A stretch of DNA of 64,000 nt from Paenibacillus arenilitoris (GCF_014705655.1 NZ_JACXIY010000009.1:96120-160119); one strand, 5' to 3'. Shown: positions 44,549 through 54,945, counted from the stretch's first letter. Notes: a model not told the origin generated them from the sequence alone. Made by a program: numbers and translations.

Positions 44549-47500
44549 TCAGTTCGTCGATTTCTTCTTACGGGTGAAGTACAGGCCGGCGCCCAGCGCG
44601 ATCAGCATGAGGCCGATCAGCTGCCAGGACAGGTAGCTGTCTTCTCCCGTCTTCGGCAGTACCGATACGTCCGGTTGGCCATCGACCGTGCCGAGCGGAA
44701 TTTCCTCCACGTCGACCTCGAAGAAAATTTCCTCCGCGTTGCCGTCGCCGTCCGTGACGATGACGGAGAACTTATCTTTGCCGACAAAGCCCGGCTTTGG
44801 CGTGTACGTCCACTTGCCGTCAGGCGTAACGGTCACGCTGCCGTTAGCAGGCTTATCGCCGACTGTAACCTTGCCGTCATCCGGCACTTCGACTTCGCCC
44901 GTGATCGGCGTATCTTCCTTCGTCTCCTCTTCTACAACGGGAGGCGTCGGGCTTGGAATAGTCGTATCCGGCGTAGGCGACGGAGTAGACGTGTCCGGTG
45001 TTTGCGACGGAGTAGTCGTATCCGGCGTCGGTGTCGGAGTAGTTGTGTCTGGCGTTGGCGACGGAGTAGTCGGATCCGGCGTTGGCGACGGAGTAGTCGT
45101 ATCCGGCGTTGGCGACGGAGTAGTCGTATCCGGCGTTGGCGACGGAGTAGACGTGTCCGGCGTTGGCGACGGAGTAGTCGGATCCGGCGTCGGTGTCGGA
45201 GTAGTCGGATCAGGCGTCGGCGTCGGCGCGTCCGGATCTACTGTGTTCGAGATCGTAATCGTTTGTGCCACTTTAGAATTGATGGTTATGATTTGTTCAT
45301 TGTCTGCAGGAAGGAGATAGCCTACAGGAGCCTTCGTTTCTTTTAAAATGTATTGCGAGTACAGCAGCGTCGGGAAAACGACCTTACCCGAAGCGTTCGT
45401 TGTCAGTTTGCCGACTACGGCACCGGTAGACTTACGGCGGAGCTCGAACTCGGCTCCTGAAAGGACCTTCGATGTATCCGACGCGTCGACCTTTGTGATC
45501 TCAAGGCTTCCAGTCAAGCCGGAGCCTGTACCCGAACCAGATGAGCGTTGGATGACGATTGGCGTCTCCTCGTTTTTAGTCACGGTGGTCACCCCGTTGC
45601 CCTCGAAGCTGACTTTATTGGTAATGGCAACGCCATGGGCCGCATCTGTCACGGTTCTATATTCGAGGATGTAAGCTGTCGTAATCGGATTAGGGTCGAT
45701 GAAGCTGAGCGTGAACGTTTGTTTCCCGTCAGGCGCCGTGACGACATCAAGCTCATAATGGGTATCTCTCATTAATTCGGCTGCTTTCGACACGTTGCCG
45801 TTCGCTGCTACAGTAGTTGCAAATAATTTGAACGATTCCTCATCCAGTACCTGATTGCCGCTAGGCTCGTCAATGATTTTGGCATCGGCGACATGAGATT
45901 GTCCGCGATTGATTTGGATGGTCCAGTTCACGAAGTTAGGATCCGTTGCGTCCTGAGCTCCTGTTTTACGGATATATTCTCCGCCTTGCGGGATATTGAC
46001 CGTATGCTTCAAGCTAGCTGAATAGCCGCCCACTCCAGATAGAACTGCGGTATTGTCTACTTTATTATTAATAAGTACTTGGTCGAGCGTTGTTTTGAAT
46101 GTAATTTGATAAGGAGAATCGATAGGGTTCATGAAGTTGACGGTTAACGTGTTTTCATTAGCCTCGGACGGTTCGATGACCTCGTATTGACTCGGATCGA
46201 CCGGTGCGCCGGTCGAAGTTCCGTTAGCCCCGCCGGTTAATGTCATGTGATGGATTTCCAAAGTTCCTGCTTGCAGCTTCTGGCCGGACAGGAGCTTGTC
46301 GGATACTGACGCATTGGCTATTTGCTTCTTGTTGTAGTTGATTCCGATATCCCAGGTGAGTTCTTTGGTGGTAGCGTTATAAGAACCTTTCTTATAACCG
46401 TTGTCTTTTGTATAAGTATCGGGATTGAACGTGTCTGAAAAATCTATGCTCTTCGTGGCGTCGGCCGTCGAACCGTCGATGGAAGTCCACGCTAGCGTCC
46501 CTTCATTGTAAAAAGTTCCGTTACTGTTTGCACTAGCATGTTTCCAGTCGTTATCGAACTTCGTTTTATAGGTGATGATATACTTTTTATTAACGACATG
46601 ACCAGGATTGAAAGTTAAAGTGAACCCGGCTTTTTTGTCAGGCGCGCTCACCGCGTAAACGGATGAGATGACTGTCCCGGTATCAGCTTCCTTTACGGCT
46701 AATGTTTCCGGGATGAACTCAAGCCCGCCCTGTTCGAAAACGTCCGTAATGGATACGCCTTCAAGACTGTTATTGTTGCCGTTAATCACAATAGTCCAAT
46801 CAACGGTTTTCGCGTCATAATCAGGATTGGAATCCGACTTTTTGGCAAATTGCTGCTCAAGCGCACGAGTGCCTGTTTTCGTGGTCGTTCCAGTTGTTAC
46901 TTCGTTATGAATCGTTGAATTTGCATAAACGTGGCCATCCGCTTTTGTTTTGTAAGAAATTTTGTAGGCCGAGTCGATCTCGGAATTGAACTTAAGATCG
47001 AAACCTTCTTTGCCGCCGGATGCCGTAACAGGAGTGACCGTGTATTCAGAAGCATCGACCAAGCCGTCTTCTGATGCGGTACCGTTGTCGTTGATTTTCA
47101 TCTGATGGACGACGATGCTGTTCGCTATCAATTGCTGAGAATCGTCGAACCGGTCTTGAAGCAGAGCATCATCCGCCGCGATAGTCGTCTCGCCGTAATT
47201 GTACGCGATCGCCCAGTCGACGGTTTGAGTAGCGGAGTTGTAACCGGTCGAACTTTTCCCAAGGAGCTCGCCCCGCGGCGTGTCTACGGTATCCTCGGCG
47301 GTCGCGTCCGTAATATTGTCGCCCGAAAATGTCGCTTCGTTTGTAAAGTCCGTTGCGGTACCGTCCAAAATCGCAGTCGTAAATTCAATCCGGTACGCTT
47401 TGTCGATGGTGCCGAGTCCTACCGTGAAGTCGTCCGTGCCGTTGATTTTGCCGACGGTGAATCCTGTTGTGATTTCTGATCCTTTGTCAGCCGTACCGTC

Positions 47501-48274
47501 AATATTGACGTTAAGGTTATACACCTTGACGGAGTCCGCTTTTAGCGCAAGACCGCTTGGAATCGGATCCGTTACCAAAGCATTCGTGACGCGGCCCAGG
47601 CTTTTGTTGACATCGATCGTCCAATTGATGTTCTTTGCGTTTTTCACCCTGTCGGTCTTACCGGACTTCGAAATCGGTGAGCCTCCCTTAGGATTGAATA
47701 GCAGGGTAACGGTCTGCTCACCGCCGTTAATTTTGAACTTAATTTCCTCAGTCGTTTGCTTGATGACGGTGCTCTGCTCGAATTCGGTGAAAAATTCGAG
47801 GGTTCCTTGTACATTGGAACGTTCCTTAATTAAATTGTTAAAAGTCATGACGACTTCATTGTCGCTGCTAGAGTCGCTCGTCTTCGTGACCGTAAAAGTT
47901 CCAATTTCTTCGCCATTAAATTTCAGAGGCTCTGTGAAGCCGTTATACAGCTTGAAAGCTTTCGGAAGCAAAAACTTGAACGTATCGCCCGCTTGGTAAG
48001 GGTGATCGTTAGGCAAAGCCCATTCATAATACAAACGTACTTTATCGTCAGGGTCGATTCGGAAGTCCGGATTGGATATGACGCCCGTCCCGGAATCGTA
48101 TACCGAAGCGATAACCGTCCGTGCGGGGTCGTCCTTTACAATCGAAACTTTCGTCAGTATATTTTCCGTAATTTCGTTTCCTGCCGCTTCGACTTGCTTC
48201 AATACGCCGGCATAATTGGCATACTGAAACAAGAGCAATAACGCGATGATGAGCGCAGCCGATTTCTTTCTCAC
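44549..48274 (-). CDS. Large LPXTG cell-wall-anchored adhesin with five tandem beta modules and a Cna-B domain
   Basis: 1241 residues from GTG 48274 (GGAGG 8 bases upstream; TTG 48298 precedes that site). Signal peptide RKKSAALIIALLLLFQYA, cleaved near VEAAG. A globular N-terminal domain (~30-200) resembles collagen-adhesin/SDR-type Ig folds. Then come five modules of ~140-150 residues, each opening with a W-x-I motif: NINWTIDVN (~214), VDWAIAYN (~352), VDWTIVIN (~491), LTWDIGIN (~640) and VNWTIQIN (~784). A Cna-B fold lies at ~920-1005 (LEITKVDASD ... YILKETKAPVGY), with the Lys and Glu that form isopeptide bonds. A Thr/Ser-Pro stalk (~1012-1110), a cadherin/VCBS-like domain, LPKTG at 1206-1210, a membrane segment and a basic tail complete it. 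Ligand unknown. Its A+T-richer repeat region suggests separate history. Confidence 0.9.
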   Translation of the reverse strand: MRKKSAALIIALLLLFQYANYAGVLKQVEAAGNEITENILTKVSIVKDDPARTVIASVYDSGTGVISNPDFRIDPDDKVRLYYEWALPNDHPYQAGDTFKFLLPKAFKLYNGFTEPLKFNGEEIGTFTVTKTSDSSSDNEVVMTFNNLIKERSNVQGTLEFFTEFEQSTVIKQTTEEIKFKINGGEQTVTLLFNPKGGSPISKSGKTDRVKNAKNINWTIDVNKSLGRVTNALVTDPIPSGLALKADSVKVYNLNVNIDGTADKGSEITTGFTVGKINGTDDFTVGLGTIDKAYRIEFTTAILDGTATDFTNEATFSGDNITDATAEDTVDTPRGELLGKSSTGYNSATQTVDWAIAYNYGETTIAADDALLQDRFDDSQQLIANSIVVHQMKINDNGTASEDGLVDASEYTVTPVTASGGKEGFDLKFNSEIDSAYKISYKTKADGHVYANSTIHNEVTTGTTTKTGTRALEQQFAKKSDSNPDYDAKTVDWTIVINGNNNSLEGVSITDVFEQGGLEFIPETLAVKEADTGTVISSVYAVSAPDKKAGFTLTFNPGHVVNKKYIITYKTKFDNDWKHASANSNGTFYNEGTLAWTSIDGSTADATKSIDFSDTFNPDTYTKDNGYKKGSYNATTKELTWDIGINYNKKQIANASVSDKLLSGQKLQAGTLEIHHMTLTGGANGTSTGAPVDPSQYEVIEPSEANENTLTVNFMNPIDSPYQITFKTTLDQVLINNKVDNTAVLSGVGGYSASLKHTVNIPQGGEYIRKTGAQDATDPNFVNWTIQINRGQSHVADAKIIDEPSGNQVLDEESFKLFATTVAANGNVSKAAELMRDTHYELDVVTAPDGKQTFTLSFIDPNPITTAYILEYRTVTDAAHGVAITNKVSFEGNGVTTVTKNEETPIVIQRSSGSGTGSGLTGSLEITKVDASDTSKVLSGAEFELRRKSTGAVVGKLTTNASGKVVFPTLLYSQYILKETKAPVGYLLPADNEQIITINSKVAQTITISNTVDPDAPTPTPDPTTPTPTPDPTTPSPTPDTSTPSPTPDTTTPSPTPDTTTPSPTPDPTTPSPTPDTTTPTPTPDTTTPSQTPDTSTPSPTPDTTIPSPTPPVVEEETKEDTPITGEVEVPDDGKVTVGDKPANGSVTVTPDGKWTYTPKPGFVGKDKFSVIVTDGDGNAEEIFFEVDVEEIPLGTVDGQPDVSVLPKTGEDSYLSWQLIGLMLIALGAGLYFTRKKKSTN
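44960..45235 (-). repeat. Tandem in-frame repeat encoding the Pro/Thr/Ser stalk of the adhesin
   Basis: About a dozen imperfect ~21-24-base units (plus strand GGCGTTGGCGACGGAGTAGT-like) encode PSPTPDTTT units. Near-identical neighbouring copies suggest recent expansion or contraction. Confidence 0.85.
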
Positions 48275-48307
48275 GTCTCTTACCTCCGTACCTATCAATG
48301 TAATAGT

Positions 48308-48360
48308 TTAAAATGATTGCCGTTCCGATAACGGAAGGCTAAAATACAAGGGAACCTCCT
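48308..48360 (-). promoter_or_regulatory. Adhesin mRNA leader with unused strong ribosome site and 13-codon ORF
   Basis: On the minus strand AAAGGAGGTT (48360-48351) precedes TTG 48349, which opens a 13-codon frame (MYFSLPLSERQSF) ending at TAA 48308. The sense of the frame overlaps a hairpin, CCGTT-ATCGG-AACGG. The adhesin start lies 34 bases further on. Control of the adhesin through this leader is inferred only. Confidence 0.35.
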
Positions 48361-48550
48361 TTATCCATCAAAGTACGACTTTTTATAACATCCTTTGTAT
48401 TGTACTGTATCGAAATATACAAAATCTGAAAAATACTGTCTAAACATGACGATGTCGAAGTCGTTAAAATGTTAGAGATTTTCCGATATGATTGAATAGA
48501 ACGGTTATAATGAATTCATTCGTTGCCAAGCGACAACAAGAGGTGAAGAA

Positions 48551-49711
48551 ATGAGATTCATGTTGGTAGACGACGAGAGGCTGGCGCTTCTTCAATTGGA
48601 AAAGCTGCTTCGCGAGGTCGTAGACACCGCGGAAGTCGAGGCGTTCCAGGATCCGGAGGAAGCGCTTGCGCATGCAGCCAAGGCGAGGCCGGACGTCGTT
48701 TTTTTGGATATTCACATGCCTGGCCTGTCGGGCTTGCAGGCGGCGGAACTGCTGCAGGTTTCATGTCCCGATGCGGCCATCGTGTTCGTAACGGCCTATG
48801 ACGAATACGCCATCCAAGCGTTCGAGGTAAACGCGGTCGATTATGTATTGAAGCCGATTCAGAAGCAGCGCGTGCACAAAACGGTCGAGCGTTTGCTGAA
48901 GTTGAAACCCGAACGTGTAGACAATGGGCCGGCCGATCAGACGCCTAAAACGATCTATTGCCTTAAGACCTTGAGATTTCAATCGCGTGGGAAATCGCCC
49001 GAGGTGCCGAAGTGGCGAACGGCGAAGGCGCAGGAAATGTTCGCGTACCTGCTGCATCATAAAGGACAAATCGTGCACAAGTCGACGCTTCTGGACCTGT
49101 TCTTCCCCAGAATGGATCTGAAGCGGGCAATGGCCCAGCTGTATACGGCGATCTACCAAATCAGGCAATGCCTGCACGCGGCGGGAATGGTCGTTTCGAT
49201 TCAAAATTCAAGCATTCAGGAAGGGTATATCCTGGAGATCGGCGAAGCGCTGCTGGACAAGGAGCAATGGGAGCAGAGGGGAGCCAGGCTGGGGATGGAG
49301 GTTGTTGCTAACCCGAATGAACGGTTCGAATGGCTTATGTCGTACGAAGGCGATTATTTGGAGGATCACGGCTACGTATGGGCGGAGCATGAAAGCGAGC
49401 GGCTTCGGCGATTGTGGCTTAGCCACGCGCGCGAGCTGGGGCTCTATTATTTGAAGGCGGATCGCGGACACGCGAGCACGGTTCAGCTCTACGAGCGCAT
49501 CCAGCAGATCGATCCTTACAGCGAGGAGGAGGCTCTGATTTTATTGCGGCTGTACGATGAAAAAGGACAGTTCGATAAGGTCGCCGCCTATTACGAGGAG
49601 CTCAACGAGAAGATGGAATCGGAGCTTGGCCTGTCCATCCCCGTGCAGATCGGACTATGGTATCGGCAATGGCTGGAGGAGAGAGCCGGGAAGATCGCGA
49701 GCCGCGGATAA
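48551..49711 (+). CDS. Orphan response regulator with winged-helix and BTAD (SARP-like) output
   Basis: 386 residues; AGAGGTG before the ATG. Receiver at 1-120: acidic pair in LVDDERL, phosphoacceptor Asp53 in VVFLDIHMP, the conserved Thr in VFVTAYDEYA and Lys in DYVLKPIQK. A trans-reg-C-type winged helix at ~145-220 (WRTAKAQEMFAYLLHHKGQI; LYTAIYQIRQCL) and a helical bacterial transcriptional activator domain at ~225-380 follow. No histidine kinase is adjacent. It is divergent from the adhesin gene across ~275 bases, so regulation of the adhesin is a reasonable guess. Targets are unknown. Confidence 0.9.
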   Translation: MRFMLVDDERLALLQLEKLLREVVDTAEVEAFQDPEEALAHAAKARPDVVFLDIHMPGLSGLQAAELLQVSCPDAAIVFVTAYDEYAIQAFEVNAVDYVLKPIQKQRVHKTVERLLKLKPERVDNGPADQTPKTIYCLKTLRFQSRGKSPEVPKWRTAKAQEMFAYLLHHKGQIVHKSTLLDLFFPRMDLKRAMAQLYTAIYQIRQCLHAAGMVVSIQNSSIQEGYILEIGEALLDKEQWEQRGARLGMEVVANPNERFEWLMSYEGDYLEDHGYVWAEHESERLRRLWLSHARELGLYYLKADRGHASTVQLYERIQQIDPYSEEEALILLRLYDEKGQFDKVAAYYEELNEKMESELGLSIPVQIGLWYRQWLEERAGKIASRG

Positions 49712-49739
49712 CCTCGCGCCGGCGGAAGAAGCCGCGATC

Positions 49740-49768
49740 TTGCACCTTTTTAGATTAAAGAGTATAAT
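49740..49768 (+). promoter_or_regulatory. Sigma-A promoter of uvrB-uvrA
   Basis: TTGCAC, a 17-base spacer, TATAAT, 100 bases before the uvrB start. Confidence 0.7.
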
Positions 49769-49775
49769 GGAACGG

Positions 49776-49787
49776 GAACAAACATTC
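49776..49787. promoter_or_regulatory. Possible LexA (SOS) box of uvrB
   Basis: GAACAAACATTC, just after the -10, differs from the Bacillus core GAAC-N4-GTTC at one core base; the outer bases do not match. uvrB is LexA-controlled in B. subtilis, which makes the site plausible but not secure. Confidence 0.4.
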
Positions 49788-49867
49788 TTATTTTTGAATG
49801 GGCAAATGTAGAGAATTCATTTTCTTTGACTATACTGGTAACAGAACTTGAGGAATGACGGAGGTGG

Positions 49868-51877
49868 ATGACGGCCGTGAGCGAGCTTATTAAGGAACCG
49901 AAGCCGTTCGAGATCATATCGGAGTATACGCCGCAGGGCGATCAGCCGAAGGCGATCGAGGAGCTGGTAGAAGGCGTCAAGGCGGGTAAGAGGCATCAGA
50001 CGCTGCTGGGCGCGACCGGGACGGGCAAGACGTACACGATTGCCAATACGGTGGCGAAGCTGAACCGGCCGACGCTGGTCATCGCGCACAACAAGACGCT
50101 GGCCGCGCAGCTGTGCAGCGAGTTCAAAGCCTTTTTCCCCAACAATGCCGTGGAATACTTCGTAAGCTACTACGACTATTATCAACCGGAAGCCTACATT
50201 CCTTCTACGGATACGTTTATCGAGAAGGATTCGAGCATCAACGACGAGATCGATAAACTGCGCCACTCCGCGACGAGCGCCCTCTTCGATCGCCGAGACG
50301 TCATTATCGTCGCGAGCGTCTCGTGCATCTACGGCCTCGGCTCGCCGATGGAATACGGCAGCCTGGTCCTCTCGCTGCGCGTAGGGATGGAGAAGCCTCG
50401 CGACGCGATCCTGCATAAGCTGGTCGACATTCAATACTCGCGCAACGACATCAGCTTCACGCGCGGCACGTTCCGCGTGCGCGGCGATATCGTCGAGATC
50501 TTCCCGATCGCGAATAACGAGCGGGCCATTCGGGTCGAATTGTTCGGGGACGAGATCGAGCGCATCTCGGAAATCGACGTGCTGACCGGAGAGATCGTCG
50601 CCGAACGCGAGCATATCGCTATTTTCCCGGCCTCTCACTTCGTTACGCACGAGGAGACGATGAAGCTGGCTCTGGTCAACATCGAGCGCGAGCTGGAGGA
50701 GCGTCTCGCCGAGCTTCGCGGGGAAGGCAAGCTGCTGGAAGCGCAGCGGCTGGAGCAGCGGACGCGCTACGATTTGGAGATGATGGCCGAGATGGGCTTT
50801 TGCTCGGGCATCGAGAACTACTCCGGACCGCTGACGTTCAGGGAGCGCGGGGCTACGCCGTACACGCTGCTCGATTATTTCCCTGACGACATGCTGGTCG
50901 TCATCGACGAGTCGCACGTGTCGCTGCCCCAGATTCGGGCGATGTTCAACGGCGACCGGGCGCGGAAGGAAATGCTCGTCAATCACGGCTTCCGCCTGCC
51001 GTCCGCGATGGATAACCGGCCGCTTCGCTTCGAGGAGTTCGAGGAGAAGACGAAGCAGCTCATTTACGTATCCGCCACGCCCGGCCCTTACGAGCTGGAG
51101 CATTGCGATACGATGACGGAGCAGATCATCCGTCCGACGGGACTCATCGATCCGATCATCGAGGTGCGCCCGACGAAGGGGCAGATCGACGACTTGCTGC
51201 ATGAAATCCGCGATCGGATCGCGAAGGACGAGAGGGTTCTCGTCACGACGCTGACGAAGAAGATGGCGGAGGATTTGACGGACTACATGAAGGAGATCGG
51301 CATCAAAGTCCGTTACCTTCATTCCGATATTAAGACGCTCGAGAGGCTTGCGATCCTGCGCGACCTCCGGCTCGGGGTTTTCCATGTGCTGATCGGGATC
51401 AATCTGCTACGGGAAGGCCTTGACCTGCCGGAAGTATCGCTCGTCGCGATACTCGACGCGGACAAGGAAGGCTTTCTTCGCTCCGACCGCTCGCTCATCC
51501 AGACGATCGGGCGGGCCGCGAGGAACAGCGAAGGCCGCGTCATCATGTACGGCGACAAAATCACCGATTCGATGGATCGCGCGATCAAGGAGACGGAGCG
51601 CCGGCGCGCGATTCAGCTGGCGCATAACGAGAAGCATGGCATTACGCCTCAGACGATACGGAAGAAAGTCCTCAACGTCATCGAGGCTACGAAGGTAGCG
51701 GAGCAGAAGTCCGACTACTTGACCGGGGCGGACGCCGACAAAATGTCCAAAAAGGATCGCTTGGCGCTTGTGGAGAAGCTGGAGGCGGAGATGAAGGAAG
51801 CGGCGAAGAGCTTGCAGTTCGAGCGGGCCGCGGAGCTTCGCGACGCGCTGCTTGAGCTTCGCGCCGAGATGGGATAG
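49868..51877 (+). CDS. uvrB: Excinuclease ABC subunit B
   Basis: 669 residues. Walker [13 protein letters not shown] near 45, the beta-hairpin [12 protein letters not shown] that clamps DNA, the DESHVS box, helicase motif VI in QTIGRAARN, and a C-terminal UVR motif ([20 protein letters not shown]) that recruits UvrC. It verifies damage handed over by UvrA. The start could be ATG 49868 (GGAGG only 3 bases away) or GTG 49877 (12 bases). uvrA follows 17 bases downstream. Confidence 0.97.
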   Translation: MTAVSELIKEPKPFEIISEYTPQGDQPKAIEELVEGVKAGKRHQTLLGATGTGKTYTIANTVAKLNRPTLVIAHNKTLAAQLCSEFKAFFPNNAVEYFVSYYDYYQPEAYIPSTDTFIEKDSSINDEIDKLRHSATSALFDRRDVIIVASVSCIYGLGSPMEYGSLVLSLRVGMEKPRDAILHKLVDIQYSRNDISFTRGTFRVRGDIVEIFPIANNERAIRVELFGDEIERISEIDVLTGEIVAEREHIAIFPASHFVTHEETMKLALVNIERELEERLAELRGEGKLLEAQRLEQRTRYDLEMMAEMGFCSGIENYSGPLTFRERGATPYTLLDYFPDDMLVVIDESHVSLPQIRAMFNGDRARKEMLVNHGFRLPSAMDNRPLRFEEFEEKTKQLIYVSATPGPYELEHCDTMTEQIIRPTGLIDPIIEVRPTKGQIDDLLHEIRDRIAKDERVLVTTLTKKMAEDLTDYMKEIGIKVRYLHSDIKTLERLAILRDLRLGVFHVLIGINLLREGLDLPEVSLVAILDADKEGFLRSDRSLIQTIGRAARNSEGRVIMYGDKITDSMDRAIKETERRRAIQLAHNEKHGITPQTIRKKVLNVIEATKVAEQKSDYLTGADADKMSKKDRLALVEKLEAEMKEAAKSLQFERAAELRDALLELRAEMG

Positions 51878-51894
51878 TAGGAGGAGAGAAGAAA

Positions 51895-54777
51895 TTGGCT
51901 AGCGATAAGATCGTCATTAAGGGCGCGCGCGCCCACAATCTCAAAAACATAGACGTCACGATACCGCGCGACAAGTTCGTCGTCTTAACCGGGCTGAGCG
52001 GATCGGGCAAATCCTCGCTTGCGTTCGATACCATTTATGCCGAGGGCCAGCGCCGCTACGTGGAGTCGCTGTCGGCTTACGCCCGCCAATTTCTCGGGCA
52101 AATGGAGAAGCCCGACGTCGATTCGATCGACGGGCTGTCCCCGGCCATCTCGATCGACCAGAAGACGACGAGCCGCAACCCTCGCTCTACGGTGGGCACG
52201 GTAACGGAAATTTACGACTATCTTCGGTTGCTGTTCGCGCGCATCGGCAAGCCGCACTGCCCGGAGCACGGCATCGAGATTACGTCGCAGACGGTCGAAC
52301 AGATGGTCGACCGCATTATGGAATATCCGGAGAAGACAAGGCTTCAAATTTTGGCTCCGATCGTCTCGGGGCGCAAGGGCGAGCATGCGAAGCTGCTGGC
52401 CGACATCCAGAAGCAGGGCTTCGTGCGCGTTCGGGTGAACGGCGAGCTGAGGGAGCTTAGCGAGAAGATCGAGCTCGAGAAGAACAAGAAGCACAGCATC
52501 GAGGTCGTCGTAGATCGGATCGTCGTGAAGTCGGACGTCCACGGCCGGCTGGCCGACTCCCTCGAAACGGCACTAAAGCTGGCCGAAGGAAGAGTGCTCG
52601 TCGACATCATCGATCAGGAGGAGCTGCTGTTCAGCTCGAATCTCGCATGTCCGGAATGCGGGTTCAGCATCGACGAGCTGGAGCCGCGCATGTTCTCCTT
52701 CAACAGCCCGTACGGCGCCTGCCCGGAATGCGACGGCTTGGGCGTGAAGATGATCGTCGATCCCGAATTGCTGGTGCCGGATGCTTCGCTTACGATCGAA
52801 GAAGGCGCCTTCCAGGCATGGGTCGGAAGCACGTCGAACTATTACCCGCAATTTCTAAGCGCCGTTTGCGTTCATTACGGTATCCCCCAGAACGTGCCGG
52901 TGTCGGAGCTGTCCGCCGAACAGATGAAGAAGCTTCTGTACGGAACCGGCGGAGAGCGCGTCCGATTCCTCTACGAGAACGACTTCGGCCACCGCAAGGA
53001 AGCGTACGTTCCGTTCGAGGGCATCGTCAACAACCTGGAGCGCCGGTACCGGGACACGGGTTCTGACATGATGCGCGAGCATATCGAAGGCTATATGAGC
53101 GCCAAGCCTTGCGGATCATGCAAGGGCCAGCGCCTGCGCAAGGAAAGTCTCGCCGTCACGATCGGCGCGCAGAACGTCGCGCAGGTCACTTCGTTGTCGA
53201 TCGGGGAAGCGAGCCGCTATTTCGAAGGGCTGAAGCTGATCGACAAGGAGCGGACGATCGCGGGTCTTATTTTGAAGGAAATTAACAGCCGGCTCGGGTT
53301 CCTCGTCAACGTCGGACTTGAATATTTGTCGCTAAGCCGAGCAGCGGGCACGCTATCGGGCGGCGAAGCGCAGCGGATCCGGTTGGCCACCCAAATCGGA
53401 TCCAGCCTGATGGGCGTCCTCTATATCTTGGACGAGCCGAGCATCGGGCTGCATCAGCGGGATAACGATCGGTTGATCCAGACGCTGGAGCATATGCGCA
53501 ATCTGGGCAATACGCTCATCGTCGTCGAGCATGACGAGGATACGATGCTCGCGGCCGATTACATTATCGACATCGGACCGGGCGCCGGCATTCACGGGGG
53601 CAAGGTTATCGCGCAGGGAACGCCGAAGGAAGTAATGGCGGACGATAACTCGCTTACGGGCCAATATTTGAGCGGCCGGAAGTTCATCGAGGTGCCGGAG
53701 GAGCGCCGCAAGACGAACGACAAGTGGCTCGAGGTTCGCGGCGCGAAGGAGAACAACCTGAGGAACGTCAACGTCAAAATCCCGCTCGGCGTGTTCTCCG
53801 CCGTGACGGGCGTATCCGGCTCGGGCAAATCGACGTTCGTTAATGAAATTTTGTATAAGACGCTTGCGCGGGACTTGAACAAGGCGAAGGTTCGCCCTGG
53901 CCAATACAAAGAACTTCGCGGCCTTGAGCATTTGGAGAAGGTCATTGACATCGATCAGTCGCCGATCGGCCGGACGCCGCGCTCGAATCCGGCAACCTAT
54001 ACGGGCGTGTTCGACGATATCCGCGACTTGTACGCCAGCACGAACGAGGCGAAGGTACGCGGCTACAAGAAGGGCCGGTTCAGCTTCAACGTGAAGGGCG
54101 GCCGCTGCGAAGCCTGCCGCGGCGACGGCATTATTAAGATCGAGATGCACTTCCTGCCGGACGTTTACGTTCCTTGCGAGATTTGCAAAGGCAAGCGTTA
54201 CAACCGCGAGACGCTGGAAGTGAAGTACAAAGGGAAAAACATCGCGGAAGTGCTGGAAATGACGATCGAGGACAGCTGCGTCTTCTTCGAGAATCTTCCG
54301 CGCATCCATCGCAAAGTGCAGACGTTGCTCGATGTCGGTCTCGGCTATATGAAGCTTGGTCAGCCGGCGACGACGCTGTCCGGCGGCGAAGCGCAGCGCG
54401 TGAAGCTGGCGGCGGAGCTGTACCGCAGGTCGACGGGCAAGACGCTTTATATACTGGATGAACCGACGACCGGCTTGCATGTCCATGACATTGACCGGCT
54501 GCTGACCGTGCTTCACCGGCTGGTCGATTCGGGCGAATCCGTGCTCGTTATCGAGCATAATCTGGACGTCATCAAGACGGCCGACTATCTTATCGACCTC
54601 GGTCCGGAAGGCGGCAACGGCGGCGGAACGATCGTCGCGACCGGCACGCCGGAGCAGGTCATCAAGGTCGAGCAGTCGTATACCGGCAAATATTTGAAGC
54701 CGGTTCTGGCCCGCGACCGTGAACGGACGATCGCGAGACGCAAGGAACTGGAGCAGGTAGCTGCCGCAGCAGAATAA
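51895..54777 (+). CDS. uvrA: Excinuclease ABC subunit A
   Basis: 960 residues, TTG start with AGGAGG upstream. Two ABC ATPase halves: Walker [11 protein letters not shown] near 31 and GVSGSGKST near 643; signatures [14 protein letters not shown] and [15 protein letters not shown]. Zinc modules CPEC...CPEC and CEAC...CEIC are intact. The UvrA dimer scans DNA for bulky lesions and loads UvrB. Confidence 0.98.
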   Translation: MASDKIVIKGARAHNLKNIDVTIPRDKFVVLTGLSGSGKSSLAFDTIYAEGQRRYVESLSAYARQFLGQMEKPDVDSIDGLSPAISIDQKTTSRNPRSTVGTVTEIYDYLRLLFARIGKPHCPEHGIEITSQTVEQMVDRIMEYPEKTRLQILAPIVSGRKGEHAKLLADIQKQGFVRVRVNGELRELSEKIELEKNKKHSIEVVVDRIVVKSDVHGRLADSLETALKLAEGRVLVDIIDQEELLFSSNLACPECGFSIDELEPRMFSFNSPYGACPECDGLGVKMIVDPELLVPDASLTIEEGAFQAWVGSTSNYYPQFLSAVCVHYGIPQNVPVSELSAEQMKKLLYGTGGERVRFLYENDFGHRKEAYVPFEGIVNNLERRYRDTGSDMMREHIEGYMSAKPCGSCKGQRLRKESLAVTIGAQNVAQVTSLSIGEASRYFEGLKLIDKERTIAGLILKEINSRLGFLVNVGLEYLSLSRAAGTLSGGEAQRIRLATQIGSSLMGVLYILDEPSIGLHQRDNDRLIQTLEHMRNLGNTLIVVEHDEDTMLAADYIIDIGPGAGIHGGKVIAQGTPKEVMADDNSLTGQYLSGRKFIEVPEERRKTNDKWLEVRGAKENNLRNVNVKIPLGVFSAVTGVSGSGKSTFVNEILYKTLARDLNKAKVRPGQYKELRGLEHLEKVIDIDQSPIGRTPRSNPATYTGVFDDIRDLYASTNEAKVRGYKKGRFSFNVKGGRCEACRGDGIIKIEMHFLPDVYVPCEICKGKRYNRETLEVKYKGKNIAEVLEMTIEDSCVFFENLPRIHRKVQTLLDVGLGYMKLGQPATTLSGGEAQRVKLAAELYRRSTGKTLYILDEPTTGLHVHDIDRLLTVLHRLVDSGESVLVIEHNLDVIKTADYLIDLGPEGGNGGGTIVATGTPEQVIKVEQSYTGKYLKPVLARDRERTIARRKELEQVAAAAE

Positions 54778-54785
54778 ACCGTCAG

Positions 54786-54840
54786 GAGGGCGCATCGCTG
54801 TCGATCTTCGGATCTTCGGGCGATGAGCCCTCTCTTTTTT
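54786..54840 (+). terminator. Terminator of uvrB-uvrA
   Basis: GAGGGC-GCATCGC pairs with GCGATG-A-GCCCTC around a loop with an inner GATC-TTCG-GATC hairpin; six T residues follow. Confidence 0.8.
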
Positions 54841-54867
54841 CGGCAATAACGGAAAGGAGCAACACCA

Positions 54868-54945
54868 GTGGGGGATAGGAGTAAATTTGGCTTCTATCAA
54901 AAAAGGGTGAAAATAGACAAAAACCCGCTGGCGGGAACGGCATAA
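54868..54945 (+). CDS. Candidate 25-residue small protein
   Basis: GTG 54868 has a near-ideal AAAGGAG 8 bases upstream and opens 25 codons ending TAA. The product is small and basic (starts MGDRSKFGFYQ, ends KIDKNPLAGTA). It has no membrane helix or signal. It begins 28 bases after the uvrA terminator T run, and its last codons form the left arm of the next terminator, whose loop holds the stop. No promoter is visible between, so it needs read-through from uvrA. I do not recognise the family. The ribosome site is what supports it; it could be chance. Confidence 0.4.
   Translation: MGDRSKFGFYQKRVKIDKNPLAGTA

Noticed and set aside
44960..45235. CRISPR array or minisatellite of independent function
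   Set aside because: Units are in frame and encode the Pro/Thr stalk of an LPXTG protein; there are no unique spacers and no cas genes.
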